Source: Streptococcus sp. 596553 (lineage in GTDB: Bacteria > Bacillota > Bacilli > Lactobacillales > Streptococcaceae). Taken from it: a stretch of DNA of 64,000 nt. A program made the translations under genes and the position numbers. Every line of letters starts with the position of its first letter. The first letter of the stretch is position 1. The notes under the pieces are model-generated. The model ran no database searches, was not told where the DNA came from, and saw only the letters and a list, made by a program, of their open reading frames with translations. Positions 42,858 through 53,884 of the stretch are shown here, piece after piece. The stretch is taken from the NCBI RefSeq assembly GCF_900411395.1, contig NZ_OXCQ01000008.1, positions 30,017 through 94,016 on the forward strand, in the 5' to 3' direction.

Positions 42858-45080
42858 TTGATAACACCTACTTATGAATGGCAGTTTGCCCCGCAGGTAG
42901 AAGATGCGGATTTTACAAAGATAGCCAAGAAGGCTGGACTGGGTCCTGAGGTGGCTCGGCTATTATTTGAAAGAGGGATTCAGGACCAAGAAAGTCTGAA
43001 GAAGTTTTTAGAACCTTCCTTGGAGGACTTGCATGACCCTTATCTGCTCCATGATATGGACAAGGCAGTGGAACGGATTCGTCAGGCCATTGAAGAAGGG
43101 GAAAATATCCTCATTTATGGAGATTACGATGCGGATGGAATGACTTCGGCCTCTATTGTTAAGGAAAGTTTGGAACAGCTTGGCGCCGAGTGCCGTGTTT
43201 ATCTACCCAATCGTTTTACTGATGGCTATGGACCTAATACAAGTGTCTATAAATACTTTATCGAGCAAGAAGGAATTTCCTTGATTGTGACGGTGGACAA
43301 TGGGGTTGCTGGTCACGAGGCTATTGAATTGGCCCAGTCTATGGGAGTGGATGTCATTGTGACTGACCACCATTCTATGCCTGAAACCCTGCCTGATGCC
43401 TATGCCATTGTCCATCCTGAACACCCTGATGCGAACTATCCTTTCAAATATTTGGCTGGTTGTGGAGTGGCTTTCAAGCTGGCGTGTGCCCTTTTAGAAG
43501 AAGTACAAGTGGAATTGCTTGATTTGGTCGCTATTGGTACCGTTGCAGATATGGTTAGTTTGACAGATGAGAACCGTATCTTGGTTCAATACGGTCTGGA
43601 AATGTTGGGACATACTCAGCGTATTGGTCTACAAGAAATGCTGGACATGGCTGGGATTGCTGCCAACGAAGTGACAGAAGAAACGGTTGGTTTCCAGATT
43701 GCCCCTCGTTTGAATGCCTTGGGTCGTTTGGATGATCCTAATCCAGCCATTGATTTGCTGACTGGATTTGACGACGAGGAAGCTCACGAGATTGCCCTCA
43801 TGATTCATCAGAAAAACGAAGAGCGCAAGGAAATCGTCCAGTCTATCTATGAAGAAGCTAAGACCATGGTGAACCCTGAGAAGAAGGTCCAAGTCTTGGC
43901 CAAGGAAGGTTGGAATCCTGGAGTTCTAGGGATCGTGGCTGGTCGTTTGTTGGAAGAACTAGGGCAGACAGTCATCGTTCTCAATATAGAGGATGGTCGT
44001 GCCAAGGGCAGTGCTCGTAGTGTGGAAGCGGTCGACATTTTTGAAGCTCTGGATCCTCATCGAGACCTCTTTATCGCCTTTGGTGGCCATGCTGGTGCGG
44101 CGGGTATGACGCTGGAAGTTGAGCAACTCTCAGATTTATCTCAGATTTTGGAAGATTATGTTCGTGAAAAAGGTGCAGATGCTGGTGGCAAGAATAAGTT
44201 AAACCTAGATGAAGAGTTGGATTTGGAGGCACTTAGCTTGGAAACGGTCAAAAGTTTTGAACGTTTAGCTCCTTTTGGAATGGACAATCAGAAACCTGTC
44301 TTTTATATAAAGGATTTTCAGGTCGAAAGTGCCCGTACTATGGGGGCAGGCAATGCTCATCTCAAGTTGAAAATTTCCAAAGGTGAGGCGAGTTTTGAAG
44401 TGGTGGCCTTCGGACAAGGCAGGTGGGCAACAGAATTTGCTCAAACCAAGAATTTAGAGTTGGCAGTCAAATTGTCTGTCAACCAATGGAATGGCCAAAC
44501 TGCCCTCCAATTGATGATGGTGGATGCGCGTGTAGAGGGTGTTCAACTTTTTAACATCCGTGGGAAGAATGCAGTCTTGCCAGAAGGAGTTCCAGTCTTG
44601 GATTTTGCTGGAGAATTACCGAGTCTAGTAAATAGTGAAGCTGTTGTCGTAAAAACCGTTCCTGAGGATATTACTCAGCTGAAGACCATTTTTCAGAAAC
44701 AGAATTTTTCCGCTGTCTATTTCAAAAATGATATTGACAAGGCCTACTATCTGACAGGCTATGGGACTAGAGAGCAGTTTGCCAAATTGTACAAGACTAT
44801 CTACCAGTTTCCAGAGTTTGATATTCGCTACAAGCTCAAGGATTTGGCTGCTTATCTCAATATCCAACAAATCTTGCTGGTTAAGATGATTCAAGTCTTT
44901 AAAGAACTAGGCTTTGTGACCATCAAAGATGGGGTTATGACAGTCAATAAAGAAGCGCCAAAGAGAGAAATCGGAGAAAGTCAGATTTACCAAAATCTCA
45001 AACAAACCGTCAAAGACCAAGAAATGATGGCGCTGGGTACCGTGCAAGAAATTTATGACTTTTTAATGGAAAAAGAGTAG
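42858..45080 (+). CDS. recJ: Single-stranded-DNA-specific exonuclease RecJ
   Basis: RecJ degrades single strands 5'-3' in recombination and base-excision repair. The 740-residue protein has the DHH phosphoesterase core: 'NILIYGDYDADGMTSASIV', 'VTVDNGVAGHEAI', 'IVTDHHSMPE', 'LDLVAIGTVADMV', then DHHA1 ('FGGHAGAAGM'), an OB fold, and the extra C-terminal domain of streptococcal RecJ. I chose the TTG at 42858 ('ITPTYEWQFAP' follows) since it fits the conserved start and the purine-rich GAGTGGA; a GTG at 42846 is the alternative. Confidence 0.93.
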   Translation: MITPTYEWQFAPQVEDADFTKIAKKAGLGPEVARLLFERGIQDQESLKKFLEPSLEDLHDPYLLHDMDKAVERIRQAIEEGENILIYGDYDADGMTSASIVKESLEQLGAECRVYLPNRFTDGYGPNTSVYKYFIEQEGISLIVTVDNGVAGHEAIELAQSMGVDVIVTDHHSMPETLPDAYAIVHPEHPDANYPFKYLAGCGVAFKLACALLEEVQVELLDLVAIGTVADMVSLTDENRILVQYGLEMLGHTQRIGLQEMLDMAGIAANEVTEETVGFQIAPRLNALGRLDDPNPAIDLLTGFDDEEAHEIALMIHQKNEERKEIVQSIYEEAKTMVNPEKKVQVLAKEGWNPGVLGIVAGRLLEELGQTVIVLNIEDGRAKGSARSVEAVDIFEALDPHRDLFIAFGGHAGAAGMTLEVEQLSDLSQILEDYVREKGADAGGKNKLNLDEELDLEALSLETVKSFERLAPFGMDNQKPVFYIKDFQVESARTMGAGNAHLKLKISKGEASFEVVAFGQGRWATEFAQTKNLELAVKLSVNQWNGQTALQLMMVDARVEGVQLFNIRGKNAVLPEGVPVLDFAGELPSLVNSEAVVVKTVPEDITQLKTIFQKQNFSAVYFKNDIDKAYYLTGYGTREQFAKLYKTIYQFPEFDIRYKLKDLAAYLNIQQILLVKMIQVFKELGFVTIKDGVMTVNKEAPKREIGESQIYQNLKQTVKDQEMMALGTVQEIYDFLMEKE

Positions 45081-45089
45081 ATCATAGGA

Positions 45090-45116
45090 AAGAGTTGGGA
45101 AACCAGCTCTTTTTTG
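45090..45116 (+). terminator. Terminator of recJ
   Basis: AAGAGTTGG / CCAGCTCTT stem around GAAA followed by TTTT. Confidence 0.88.
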
Positions 45117-45131
45117 AAAACAAATCTTCAT

Positions 45132-45160
45132 TTTGAAAATCATCAAAAAAATGGTATAAT
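45132..45160 (+). promoter_or_regulatory. Promoter of the RNase J2 gene
   Basis: TTTGAA, 17 bases, TATAAT with TGG in front of it (extended -10). The roughly 85-base leader holds a small AGGGT-AAGCA-ACCCT hairpin. Confidence 0.65.
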
Positions 45161-45253
45161 GGTAGGAAAAGATTCGGCTAACAGTAATAGTGCTTTTAGA
45201 ATAAGAGGGTAAGCAACCCTATAATCAAGATAAACTAAGATTTTGGAGGAAAA

Positions 45254-46915
45254 ATGAGTAATATTAGTTTAACAACACTTGGTGGTGTACGTGAAAATGG
45301 GAAAAATATGTACATTGCTGAAATTGGAGAGTCCATTTTTGTTTTGAATGCAGGGTTAAAATATCCCGAAAATGAACAATTAGGGGTCGATGTGGTGATT
45401 CCAAAGATGGACTACCTTTTTGAAAATAAAGATCGAATTGCTGGGGTATTTTTAACTCACGGCCATGCAGATGCTATTGGTGCTCTGCCTTATCTCTTGG
45501 CTGAAGCCAAGGTACCTGTATTTGGCTCTGAGTTGACCATTGAGTTGGCAAAACTCTTTGTCAAAGGAAATGACGCAGTCAAGAAATTTAATGATTTTCA
45601 TGTTATTGATGAAGATACGGAGATTGATTTTGGTGGGACAGTGGTTTCCTTCTTCCCTACGACTTACTCCGTTCCAGAGAGCCTGGGAATTGTCTTGAAG
45701 ACAGCTGAAGGGAGCATCGTTTATACAGGTGACTTCAAATTTGACCAGACAGCTAGTGAATCCTATGCGACAGACTTCGCTCGTTTGGCAGAAATCGGTC
45801 GTGACGGCGTCCTGGCTCTCCTCAGTGATTCGGCCAATGCGGACAGCAATATTCAGGTGGCTAGTGAAAGTGAAGTTAGAGATGAAATTACCCAAACCAT
45901 TGCTGACTGGGAAGGTCGTATCATTGTTGCAGCTGTTTCCAGTAACCTTTCTCGTATCCAGCAGATTTTTGACGCTGCGGATAAAACAGGTCGACGTATC
46001 GTCTTGACAGGATTTGATATTGAAAATATCGTCCGCACAGCGATTCGTCTCAAGAAGTTGTCTTTAGCCAACGAAATTCTCTTGATTAAGCCGAAAGATA
46101 TGTCTCGCTTTGAAGACCATGAGTTGATTATTCTTGAGACAGGTCGTATGGGTGAACCTATCAATGGACTTCGTAAGATGTCGATTGGTCGCCATCGTTA
46201 TGTAGAAATCAAGGATGGGGACCTGGTCTATATTGCTACGGCTCCGTCTATTGCTAAAGAAGCCTTCGTTGCGCGTGTGGAAAATATGATTTATCAGGCA
46301 GGAGGGGTTGTCAAATTGATTACCCAAAGTTTACATGTATCAGGGCACGGAAATGCGCGTGATTTGCAGTTGATGATCAATCTCTTGCAACCTAAGTATC
46401 TCTTCCCAATTCAAGGGGAATACCGTGAGTTGGATGCCCATGCTAAGGCTGCTATGGCGGTCGGGATGTTGCCAGAACGCATTTTTATCCCTAAAAAGGG
46501 AACCAGTATGGCTTATGAGAATGGGGACTTTGTCCCAGCTGGCGCGGTTTCGGCAGGCGATGTCTTGATTGACGGAAATGCTATAGGTGATGTTGGTAAT
46601 GTAGTCCTTCGTGACCGTAAGGTCTTGTCAGAGGATGGTATTTTCATCGTAGCAATCACAGTTAACCGTCGTGAGAAGAAAATTGTGGCCAAGGCTCGTG
46701 TGCACACGCGTGGATTTGTTTATCTCAAGAAGAGTCGTGATATTCTCCGTGAAAGTTCAGAATTGATTAACCAAACGGTAGAAGAGTATCTTCAAGGAGA
46801 TGACTTTGACTGGGCAGATCTCAAAGGGAAGGTTCGTGATAATTTAACTAAGTATCTCTTTGACCAGACTAAGCGTCGTCCAGCTATTTTACCAGTAGTC
46901 ATGGAAGCAAAATAA
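45254..46915 (+). CDS. rnjB: Ribonuclease J2
   Basis: This 553-residue metallo-beta-lactamase/beta-CASP RNase takes part in mRNA decay and rRNA processing together with RNase J1. The key motif reads 'LTHGHADAIGALPY': the usual HxHxDH signature has lost its final His, which is typical of the weakly active J2 paralogue and separates it from J1. Later motifs are 'IVYTGDFKFDQ', 'LLSDSANAD' (altered) and 'HVSGHGNARDLQLMINL'. GGAGG precedes the ATG. It is presumed to work mainly as a structural partner of J1. Confidence 0.92.
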   Translation: MSNISLTTLGGVRENGKNMYIAEIGESIFVLNAGLKYPENEQLGVDVVIPKMDYLFENKDRIAGVFLTHGHADAIGALPYLLAEAKVPVFGSELTIELAKLFVKGNDAVKKFNDFHVIDEDTEIDFGGTVVSFFPTTYSVPESLGIVLKTAEGSIVYTGDFKFDQTASESYATDFARLAEIGRDGVLALLSDSANADSNIQVASESEVRDEITQTIADWEGRIIVAAVSSNLSRIQQIFDAADKTGRRIVLTGFDIENIVRTAIRLKKLSLANEILLIKPKDMSRFEDHELIILETGRMGEPINGLRKMSIGRHRYVEIKDGDLVYIATAPSIAKEAFVARVENMIYQAGGVVKLITQSLHVSGHGNARDLQLMINLLQPKYLFPIQGEYRELDAHAKAAMAVGMLPERIFIPKKGTSMAYENGDFVPAGAVSAGDVLIDGNAIGDVGNVVLRDRKVLSEDGIFIVAITVNRREKKIVAKARVHTRGFVYLKKSRDILRESSELINQTVEEYLQGDDFDWADLKGKVRDNLTKYLFDQTKRRPAILPVVMEAK

Positions 46916-46922
46916 TCGTTGA

Positions 46923-47762
<840 letters not shown>

Positions 47763-47871
47763 TTTGAACTTTAGTGTAGGGAGTAGAACTAAAATAAAAT
47801 ATGTTTTCACTAGACTTTTCAAACGAAAGTAGTAGAATAGTAATAAGATACTGGAGGAAAGAGAGTAGGAA

Positions 47872-49092
47872 ATGTACCGTTATCAAATTGGCATTCCCGC
47901 ATTAGAATATGATCAGTTTGTCAAAGACCATGAATTAGCCAATGTATTACAAAGTAGTGCTTGGGAAGAAGTGAAGTCTGATTGGCAACATGAGAAGTTT
48001 GGTGTCTACAGGGAAGAAAAATTACTGGCGACAGCTAGTATTTTGATTAGAACTCTTCCGCTAGGCTATAAAATGTTTTACATCCCAAGAGGGCCTATAT
48101 TGGATTATGGGGATACAGAACTCTTGAATTTTGTCATTCAGTCTATTAAGTCTTATGCTCGTAGCAAGAGAGCTATTTTTGTGACTTTTGACCCAAGTAT
48201 TTGCCTGTCTCAAAGTTTAATTAATCAGGAAAAAACAGAATTTCCTGAAAATCTGGCTATTATTGATAGTTTGCAACAAATGGGAGTAAGGTGGTCAGGA
48301 AAAACAGAGGAAATGGGAGACACCATTCAACCTCGTATTCAGGCGAAAATATACAAGGAAAATTTTGAAGAAGATAAACTTTCCAAGTCAACAAAACAGG
48401 CTATTCGAACAGCACGGAATAAGGGTGTAGAGATTCAATTTGGTGGGACTGAATTATTGGAGTCCTTTTCCTTTTTGATGAAAAAAACCGAGAAGCGGAA
48501 AGAGATTCATTTGAGGAATGAAACCTATTATAAAAAGTTGTTAGATAATTTTAAGGACAAGGCCTATATCACCTTGGCCACCTTGGATGTCTCTAAACGT
48601 TCGCAAGAATTAGACGAACAGTTGGCGAAAAACAGAGCCTTGGAAGAGACCTTTACTGAGTCAACTCGAACTTCAAAAGTAGAAGCGCAGAAGAAGGAAA
48701 AAGAACGTTTGTTAGAGGAATTGACTTTCCTGCAGGAATATATGGATGCAGGTCAAGCAAGAGTTCCTTTAGCGGCTACCTTGACTTTAGAATTCGGACA
48801 AACGTCTGTCAATCTATATGCTGGTATGGATGATGATTTTAAACGTTACAATGCACCAATTTTAACTTGGTATGAAACAGCTCGCTATGCCTTTGAGCGA
48901 GGTATGGTCTGGCAAAATTTAGGTGGTGTTGAAAACTCTCTCAATGGTGGACTTTATCATTTTAAGGAAAAATTTAATCCAACGATTGAAGAATACTTGG
49001 GTGAATTTACAATACCTACCCATCCTCTCTATCCTCTGTTAAGACTTGCTCTTGATTTCCGTAAAACATTAAGAAAAAAACATAGAAAGTAA
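47872..49092 (+). CDS. murM: MurM, serine/alanine addition to the peptidoglycan cross-bridge
   Basis: This 406-residue FemABX-family aminoacyltransferase uses charged tRNA to add Ser or Ala to the lysine of lipid II, the first residue of branched muropeptides and a determinant of penicillin resistance level. The two GNAT-like halves ('LQSSAWEEVKSDW', 'FYIPRGPILDYGD', 'YAGMDDDFKRYNAP', 'NLGGVENSLNGGLYHFKEKF') surround a helical coiled-coil arm at about residues 240-300. GGAGG precedes the ATG; a TAGAAT -10 lies about 40 bases upstream. murN follows after four bases. Confidence 0.94.
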   Translation: MYRYQIGIPALEYDQFVKDHELANVLQSSAWEEVKSDWQHEKFGVYREEKLLATASILIRTLPLGYKMFYIPRGPILDYGDTELLNFVIQSIKSYARSKRAIFVTFDPSICLSQSLINQEKTEFPENLAIIDSLQQMGVRWSGKTEEMGDTIQPRIQAKIYKENFEEDKLSKSTKQAIRTARNKGVEIQFGGTELLESFSFLMKKTEKRKEIHLRNETYYKKLLDNFKDKAYITLATLDVSKRSQELDEQLAKNRALEETFTESTRTSKVEAQKKEKERLLEELTFLQEYMDAGQARVPLAATLTLEFGQTSVNLYAGMDDDFKRYNAPILTWYETARYAFERGMVWQNLGGVENSLNGGLYHFKEKFNPTIEEYLGEFTIPTHPLYPLLRLALDFRKTLRKKHRK

Positions 49093-49096
49093 GTAT

Positions 49097-50329
49097 ATGG
49101 CACTAATTACACTCACGAAAGAAGAGTTTCAGGCTTATTCTGATCAGGTTTCTTCTCGTTCCTTTATGCAATCGGTTCAGATGGGGGATTTGCTAGAAAA
49201 AAGAGGGGCTCGAATTGTTTATCTTGCTTTGAAACAAGAAGGAGAGATTCAAGTTGCAGCTCTGGTTTATAGCTTGCCCATGCTGGGTGGTCTGCATATG
49301 GAGATCAATTCGGGGCCGATTTATACCCAACAAGATGCACTTCCAGTTTTTTATGCGGAGTTAAAAGAATATGCCAAGCAAAATGGTGTATTAGAGTTGC
49401 TTGTAAAACCTTATGAAACTTATCAAACTTTTGATAGCCAAGGTAATCCAATAGATGCTGAGAAAAAAAATATCATTCATGGTTTAACTGATTTAGGTTA
49501 TCAATTTGATGGCTTGACGACAGGTTATCCAGGTGGAGAGCCGGATTGGTTATACTATAAAGATTTGACTGAATTAACTGAAAAGAATTTGCTTAAAAGT
49601 TTTAGCAAAAAGGGTAAACCCTTGGTGAAAAAGGCTGAAACGTTTGGCATTCGGTTGAAAAAGTTACAACGTGAAGAACTATCGATTTTTAAGAATATAA
49701 CAAAAGAAACCTCTGAACGTAGAGAATACAGTGATAAAAGTTTAGAATATTATGAGCACTTTTATGATTCATTTGGAGAACAAGCTGAGTTTCTCATAGC
49801 AACCTTGAATTTTTCGGAATATATGAACAAATTACAAGGTGAGCAAAGTAAACTAGAAGAAATCCTGGACAAGTTGCGACTTGATTTGAGTAAAAATCCT
49901 CATTCTGAGAAAAAACAAAATCAACTGAGAGAATATTCTAGTCAATTTGAAACGTTTGAAGTTCGAAAAGCAGAAGCGCGAGACTTGATTGAAAAATATG
50001 GAGAAGAAGATATTGTTTTAGCCGGGAGTTTATTTGTTTATATGCCTCAGGAAACGACTTATCTCTTTAGTGGTTCTTACACTGAGTTTAATAAGTTCTA
50101 TGCCCCTGCACTGCTTCAAAAATATGTTATGTTGGAAAGCATAAAACGTGGAATACCTAAATACAACTTCCTAGGCATTCAAGGGATTTTTGATGGTAGT
50201 GATGGTGTTTTGCGTTTTAAACAGAATTTTAATGGCTATATTGTACGTAAATCAGGAACTTTCCGTTATCATCCATCATCTTTAAAATACAAAGCTATTC
50301 AGTTATTCAAAAAAATATTAGGACGTTAA
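49097..50329 (+). CDS. murN: MurN, alanine addition to the peptidoglycan cross-bridge
   Basis: This 410-residue partner of MurM adds the second residue (always Ala in pneumococcus) to the cross-bridge. It has the same FemABX layout: 'SFMQSVQMGDLLEKRG', 'EINSGPIYTQQDA', a coiled-coil insert around residues 240-295, and 'SGSYTEFNKFYAPALLQKY' followed by 'FLGIQGIFDGSDGVLRFKQ'. It sits four bases after murM and would be co-translated. Confidence 0.94.
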   Translation: MALITLTKEEFQAYSDQVSSRSFMQSVQMGDLLEKRGARIVYLALKQEGEIQVAALVYSLPMLGGLHMEINSGPIYTQQDALPVFYAELKEYAKQNGVLELLVKPYETYQTFDSQGNPIDAEKKNIIHGLTDLGYQFDGLTTGYPGGEPDWLYYKDLTELTEKNLLKSFSKKGKPLVKKAETFGIRLKKLQREELSIFKNITKETSERREYSDKSLEYYEHFYDSFGEQAEFLIATLNFSEYMNKLQGEQSKLEEILDKLRLDLSKNPHSEKKQNQLREYSSQFETFEVRKAEARDLIEKYGEEDIVLAGSLFVYMPQETTYLFSGSYTEFNKFYAPALLQKYVMLESIKRGIPKYNFLGIQGIFDGSDGVLRFKQNFNGYIVRKSGTFRYHPSSLKYKAIQLFKKILGR

Positions 50330-50407
50330 GATGAAAAAGTCAGTATTTAGTTTTCTTTCAGCTTGTTTTAGTAAAATAGACTTTATTTGCTAGAAAGGTG
50401 GAGAGAC

Positions 50408-51109
50408 ATGCGCTGGCTTTTTCGTTTGATAGGGGCTTTCTTTTATTTTATTTGGCGTTTGTTTTGGCGTCTGGTTTGGATTGTTTTGCTTTTATGTACT
50501 CTTGCTTTTGGATTTCTCTGGTATCTGAACGGGGATTTTCAAGGGGCGCTGAAGCAAGCAGAACGGTCAGTAAAAATTGGTCAACAAAGTATCGACCAAT
50601 GGGAAAGAACAGGGCAACTGCCTAAGTTGAACCAGACAGATAGCCACCAGCATTCTGAAGGAAGATGGCCACAGGCTTCTGCTCGTATTTACCTGGATCC
50701 GCAGATGGATTCACGCTTTCAAGAGGCATATTTAGAAGCAATTCAGAACTGGAATCAAACTGGTGCCTTTCATTTTGAACTTGTGACTGAGTCCAGCAAG
50801 GCAGATATCTTGGCTACGGAGATGAATGACGGAGGTACTCCTGTGGCAGGAGAGGCGGAAAGTCAGACCAATCTCTTGACGGGGCAATTCTTGTCTGTAA
50901 CGGTGCGGTTGAATCATTATTATTTGTCCAATCCTAACTATGGCTATTCCTTTGAGCGTATCGTCCATACGGCAGAACATGAGTTGGGGCATGCAATTGG
51001 CTTGGACCATACAGATGAGAAGTCTGTGATGCAACCTGCAGGTTCCTTTTATGGTATCCAGGAAGAGGATGTTGAAAGACTTCGAAAATTATATGAGACC
51101 AATGAGTAG
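50408..51109 (+). CDS. Membrane-tethered zinc metalloprotease, M10/matrixin-like
   Basis: This 233-residue protein has one N-terminal membrane segment rich in Trp and Phe ('[19 protein letters not shown]') and an outer domain with the zinc motif '[15 protein letters not shown]' followed by a Met-turn ('SVMQPAG'), the signature of matrixins. It could cut a surface or host protein; no substrate can be read from the sequence. I chose the ATG at 50408, with GGTGGAGA upstream; a TTG at 50387 is the alternative. Confidence 0.88.
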   Translation: MRWLFRLIGAFFYFIWRLFWRLVWIVLLLCTLAFGFLWYLNGDFQGALKQAERSVKIGQQSIDQWERTGQLPKLNQTDSHQHSEGRWPQASARIYLDPQMDSRFQEAYLEAIQNWNQTGAFHFELVTESSKADILATEMNDGGTPVAGEAESQTNLLTGQFLSVTVRLNHYYLSNPNYGYSFERIVHTAEHELGHAIGLDHTDEKSVMQPAGSFYGIQEEDVERLRKLYETNE

Positions 51110-51133
51110 GGGACTATCTTTCCCTACTTTTTT
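51104..51133 (+). terminator. Terminator before uvrC
   Basis: AGTAGGG / CCCTACT stem followed by TTTTTT; the stem starts inside the end of the protease gene. A TGT-TATAAT extended -10 follows at once and can serve uvrC. Confidence 0.8.
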
Positions 51134-51147
51134 GTTATAATGGAATT

Positions 51148-52995
51148 ATGAACAACTTGATTAAATCAAAACTAGAGCTCTTGCCTACCAGCCCTGGTTG
51201 CTACATTCACAAGGATAAAAACGGCACCATTATCTATGTAGGAAAGGCTAAAAATCTGCGTAACCGCGTGAGGTCTTATTTCCATGGAAGTCATGATACT
51301 AAGACAGAGGCTCTGGTGTCTGAAATTGTGGATTTTGAATTTATCGTTACTGAGTCTAATATTGAGGCACTTCTCCTAGAAATTAATCTGATCAAGGAAA
51401 ATAAGCCTAAATACAATATCATGCTTAAGGATGATAAGTCTTATCCTTTCATCAAAATCACCAATGAGCGCTATCCTCGTTTAATTATCACCCGTCAGGT
51501 CAAGAAGGACGGCGGTCTCTACTTTGGACCTTACCCAGATGTGGGGGCAGCCAATGAAATCAAGCGGCTGCTGGATCGAATTTTCCCTTTTAGAAAGTGT
51601 ACGAATCCACCGTCTAAGGTTTGTTTTTACTACCATATCGGTCAATGTATGGCCCACACTATCTGTAAGAAGGATGAGGCCTACTTCAAGTCTATAGCTC
51701 AGGAGGTTTCTGACTTCTTAAAAGGACAGGATGACAAAATCATCGATGACCTCAAGGGCAAGATGGCATCCGCAGCACAAAGTATGGAGTTTGAACGTGC
51801 AGCAGAATACCGTGACCTGATTCAGGCCATTGGAACGCTTCGAACCAAGCAACGGGTCATGGCTAAGGATCTCCAAAATCGGGATGTCTTTGGCTACTAT
51901 GTGGACAAGGGATGGATGTGTGTTCAGGTTTTCTTTGTTCGTCAGGGCAAGCTTATTGAGCGCGATGTCAATCTTTTTCCCTACTACAACGATCCGGATG
52001 AGGACTTTCTCACCTATGTAGGACAATTCTATCAAGAAAAATCCCACCTGGTTCCCAATGAGGTACTGATTCCGCAGGATATTGACGAAGAAGCCGTTAA
52101 AGCCTTGGTGGATTCCAAGATTCTCAAACCCCAGCGTGGAGAGAAAAAACAGCTGGTCAATTTGGCTATAAAGAATGCTCGGGTCAGTCTAGAGCAGAAA
52201 TTTAATCTGCTAGAGAAATCTGTCGAAAAGACCCAAGGGGCTATTGAAAATCTGGGACGTTTGCTCCAAATCCCGACACCGGTTCTCATCGAGTCCTTCG
52301 ATAACTCCAATATCATGGGAACTAGCCCTGTTTCAGCCATGGTTGTCTTTGTCAATGGTAAACCAAGTAAAAAAGATTATCGTAAGTATAAAATCAAGAC
52401 TGTCGTCGGACCAGACGACTATGCCAGTATGAGAGAGGTCATTCGCAGACGCTATGGTCGAGTACAGCGTGACGGTTTGACTCCTCCAGATTTGATTGTC
52501 ATTGATGGGGGACAAGGTCAAGTCAATATCGCCAAGCAAGTCATCCAAGAGGAACTGGGTTTGGATATTCCCATTGCAGGTTTGCAAAAGAATGACAAGC
52601 ACCAAACCCATGAATTGCTCTTCGGTGATCCACTTGAGGTGGTAGAGTTGTCTCGCAATTCTCAGGAATTTTTCCTCCTTCAGCGCATCCAAGATGAGGT
52701 ACACCGCTTTGCTATCACTTTCCATCGCCAACTGCGCTCCAAAAATTCCTTTTCATCACAACTGGATGGAATTGAAGGTCTGGGACCTAAACGCAAGCAG
52801 AATCTCATGAAGCATTTTAAGTCTTTGACCAAAATCAAGGAAGCCAGTGTGGATGAGATTGTCGAAGTTGGAGTACCTAGAGCGGTCGCAGAAGCAGTGC
52901 AGAGGAAGTTGAACCCGCAGGAAACAGAAACCTTGCCTCAAGTGGCGGAAGAAAAAGTAGATTACCAAACGGAAGAAAACCACAATGAACCATAA
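51148..52995 (+). CDS. uvrC: Excinuclease ABC subunit C
   Basis: UvrC makes both incisions in nucleotide excision repair. The 615-residue protein has the GIY-YIG domain ('[20 protein letters not shown]'), a Cys-rich patch ('[19 protein letters not shown]'), a UVR motif ('[12 protein letters not shown]'), the RNase H-like domain ('[20 protein letters not shown]', '[12 protein letters not shown]') and the C-terminal tandem HhH ('[19 protein letters not shown]'). The mRNA leader is extremely short, as the -10 lies only about 10 bases before the ATG. Its end overlaps the next gene by 11 bases. Confidence 0.96.
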   Translation: MNNLIKSKLELLPTSPGCYIHKDKNGTIIYVGKAKNLRNRVRSYFHGSHDTKTEALVSEIVDFEFIVTESNIEALLLEINLIKENKPKYNIMLKDDKSYPFIKITNERYPRLIITRQVKKDGGLYFGPYPDVGAANEIKRLLDRIFPFRKCTNPPSKVCFYYHIGQCMAHTICKKDEAYFKSIAQEVSDFLKGQDDKIIDDLKGKMASAAQSMEFERAAEYRDLIQAIGTLRTKQRVMAKDLQNRDVFGYYVDKGWMCVQVFFVRQGKLIERDVNLFPYYNDPDEDFLTYVGQFYQEKSHLVPNEVLIPQDIDEEAVKALVDSKILKPQRGEKKQLVNLAIKNARVSLEQKFNLLEKSVEKTQGAIENLGRLLQIPTPVLIESFDNSNIMGTSPVSAMVVFVNGKPSKKDYRKYKIKTVVGPDDYASMREVIRRRYGRVQRDGLTPPDLIVIDGGQGQVNIAKQVIQEELGLDIPIAGLQKNDKHQTHELLFGDPLEVVELSRNSQEFFLLQRIQDEVHRFAITFHRQLRSKNSFSSQLDGIEGLGPKRKQNLMKHFKSLTKIKEASVDEIVEVGVPRAVAEAVQRKLNPQETETLPQVAEEKVDYQTEENHNEP

Positions 52996-53818
52996 AATCG
53001 CAATTTTATCAGATATTCATGGCAATGCGACAGCGCTAGAAGCAGTGATTGCAGATGCTAAAAATCAAGGAGTCAGTGAATACTGGCTTCTGGGAGATAT
53101 TTTTCTTCCTGGTCCAGGCGCAAATGACTTGGTCGCCCTGCTAAAGGCCCTTCCTATCACAGCTAGTGTTCGAGGCAATTGGGATGATTGTGTCCTTGAG
53201 GCTTTAGATGGGCAATATGGCTTAGAAGACCCACAGGAAGTCCAGCTCATGCGAATGACCCAGTTTTTGATGGAGCGAATGAATCCTGCAACGATTGTCT
53301 GGCTACGAAGCTTGCCTTTGCTGGAAAAGAAAGAAGTTGAAGGATTGCGCTTTTCTATCTCTCATAATTTGCCAAATAAGAACTATGGTGGTGACTTGCT
53401 AGTTGAGAATGATACAGAGAAATTTGACCAACTCCTAGATGATGAAGTTGACGTGGCAGTCTATGGTCATGTCCACAAGCAGTTGCTTCGTTATGGCAGT
53501 CAAGGGCAACAAATCATCAATCCAGGGTCGATTGGCATGCCCTATTTTAACTGGGAGGCGTTAAAAAATCACCGTGCCCAGTATGTCGTGATAGAGGTTG
53601 AAGATGGGGAATTGGTAAATATCCTATTTCGTAAAGTCGCTTATGATTACGAGGCTGAGTTAGAATTGGCCAAGTCCAAGGGCCTGCCTTTTATTGAAAT
53701 GTATGAAGAGCTACGTCGTGAAGATAACTATCAGGGGCACAATCTGGAACTCTTAGCAAGCTTAATAGAAAAGCATGGATATGTAGAGGATGTGAAGGAT
53801 TATTTTGATTTTTTGTAA
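52985..53818 (+). CDS. Metallophosphoesterase (YfcE/MPP-like)
   Basis: This 277-residue calcineurin-like phosphoesterase carries the metal motifs '[15 protein letters not shown]', '[16 protein letters not shown]', 'VRGNWDD', and '[11 protein letters not shown]' plus 'INPGSIGMP'. Family members hydrolyse phosphodiesters; the substrate here is not known. It overlaps uvrC and is likely coupled to it. Confidence 0.9.
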   Translation: MNHKIAILSDIHGNATALEAVIADAKNQGVSEYWLLGDIFLPGPGANDLVALLKALPITASVRGNWDDCVLEALDGQYGLEDPQEVQLMRMTQFLMERMNPATIVWLRSLPLLEKKEVEGLRFSISHNLPNKNYGGDLLVENDTEKFDQLLDDEVDVAVYGHVHKQLLRYGSQGQQIINPGSIGMPYFNWEALKNHRAQYVVIEVEDGELVNILFRKVAYDYEAELELAKSKGLPFIEMYEELRREDNYQGHNLELLASLIEKHGYVEDVKDYFDFL

Positions 53819-53846
53819 GAGTTTCCTAAAATAACCAATGCAAACT

Positions 53847-53878
53847 AAAAAAGCGATTGGCTGGTCCAATCGCTTTTA
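53847..53878. terminator. Bidirectional terminator
   Basis: AAAAGCGATTGG-CTGGT-CCAATCGCTTTT is symmetrical and serves both convergent neighbours. Confidence 0.92.
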
Positions 53879-53884
53879 TATATC

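Noticed and set aside
45485..45520. Missing catalytic His in RNase J
   Set aside because: Looked like a mutation at first, but loss of this His is the normal state of RNase J2.
50331..50393. 20-codon frame between murN and the metalloprotease
   Set aside because: No good ribosome binding site, and the hydrophobic product looks like none known; conservation unknown.
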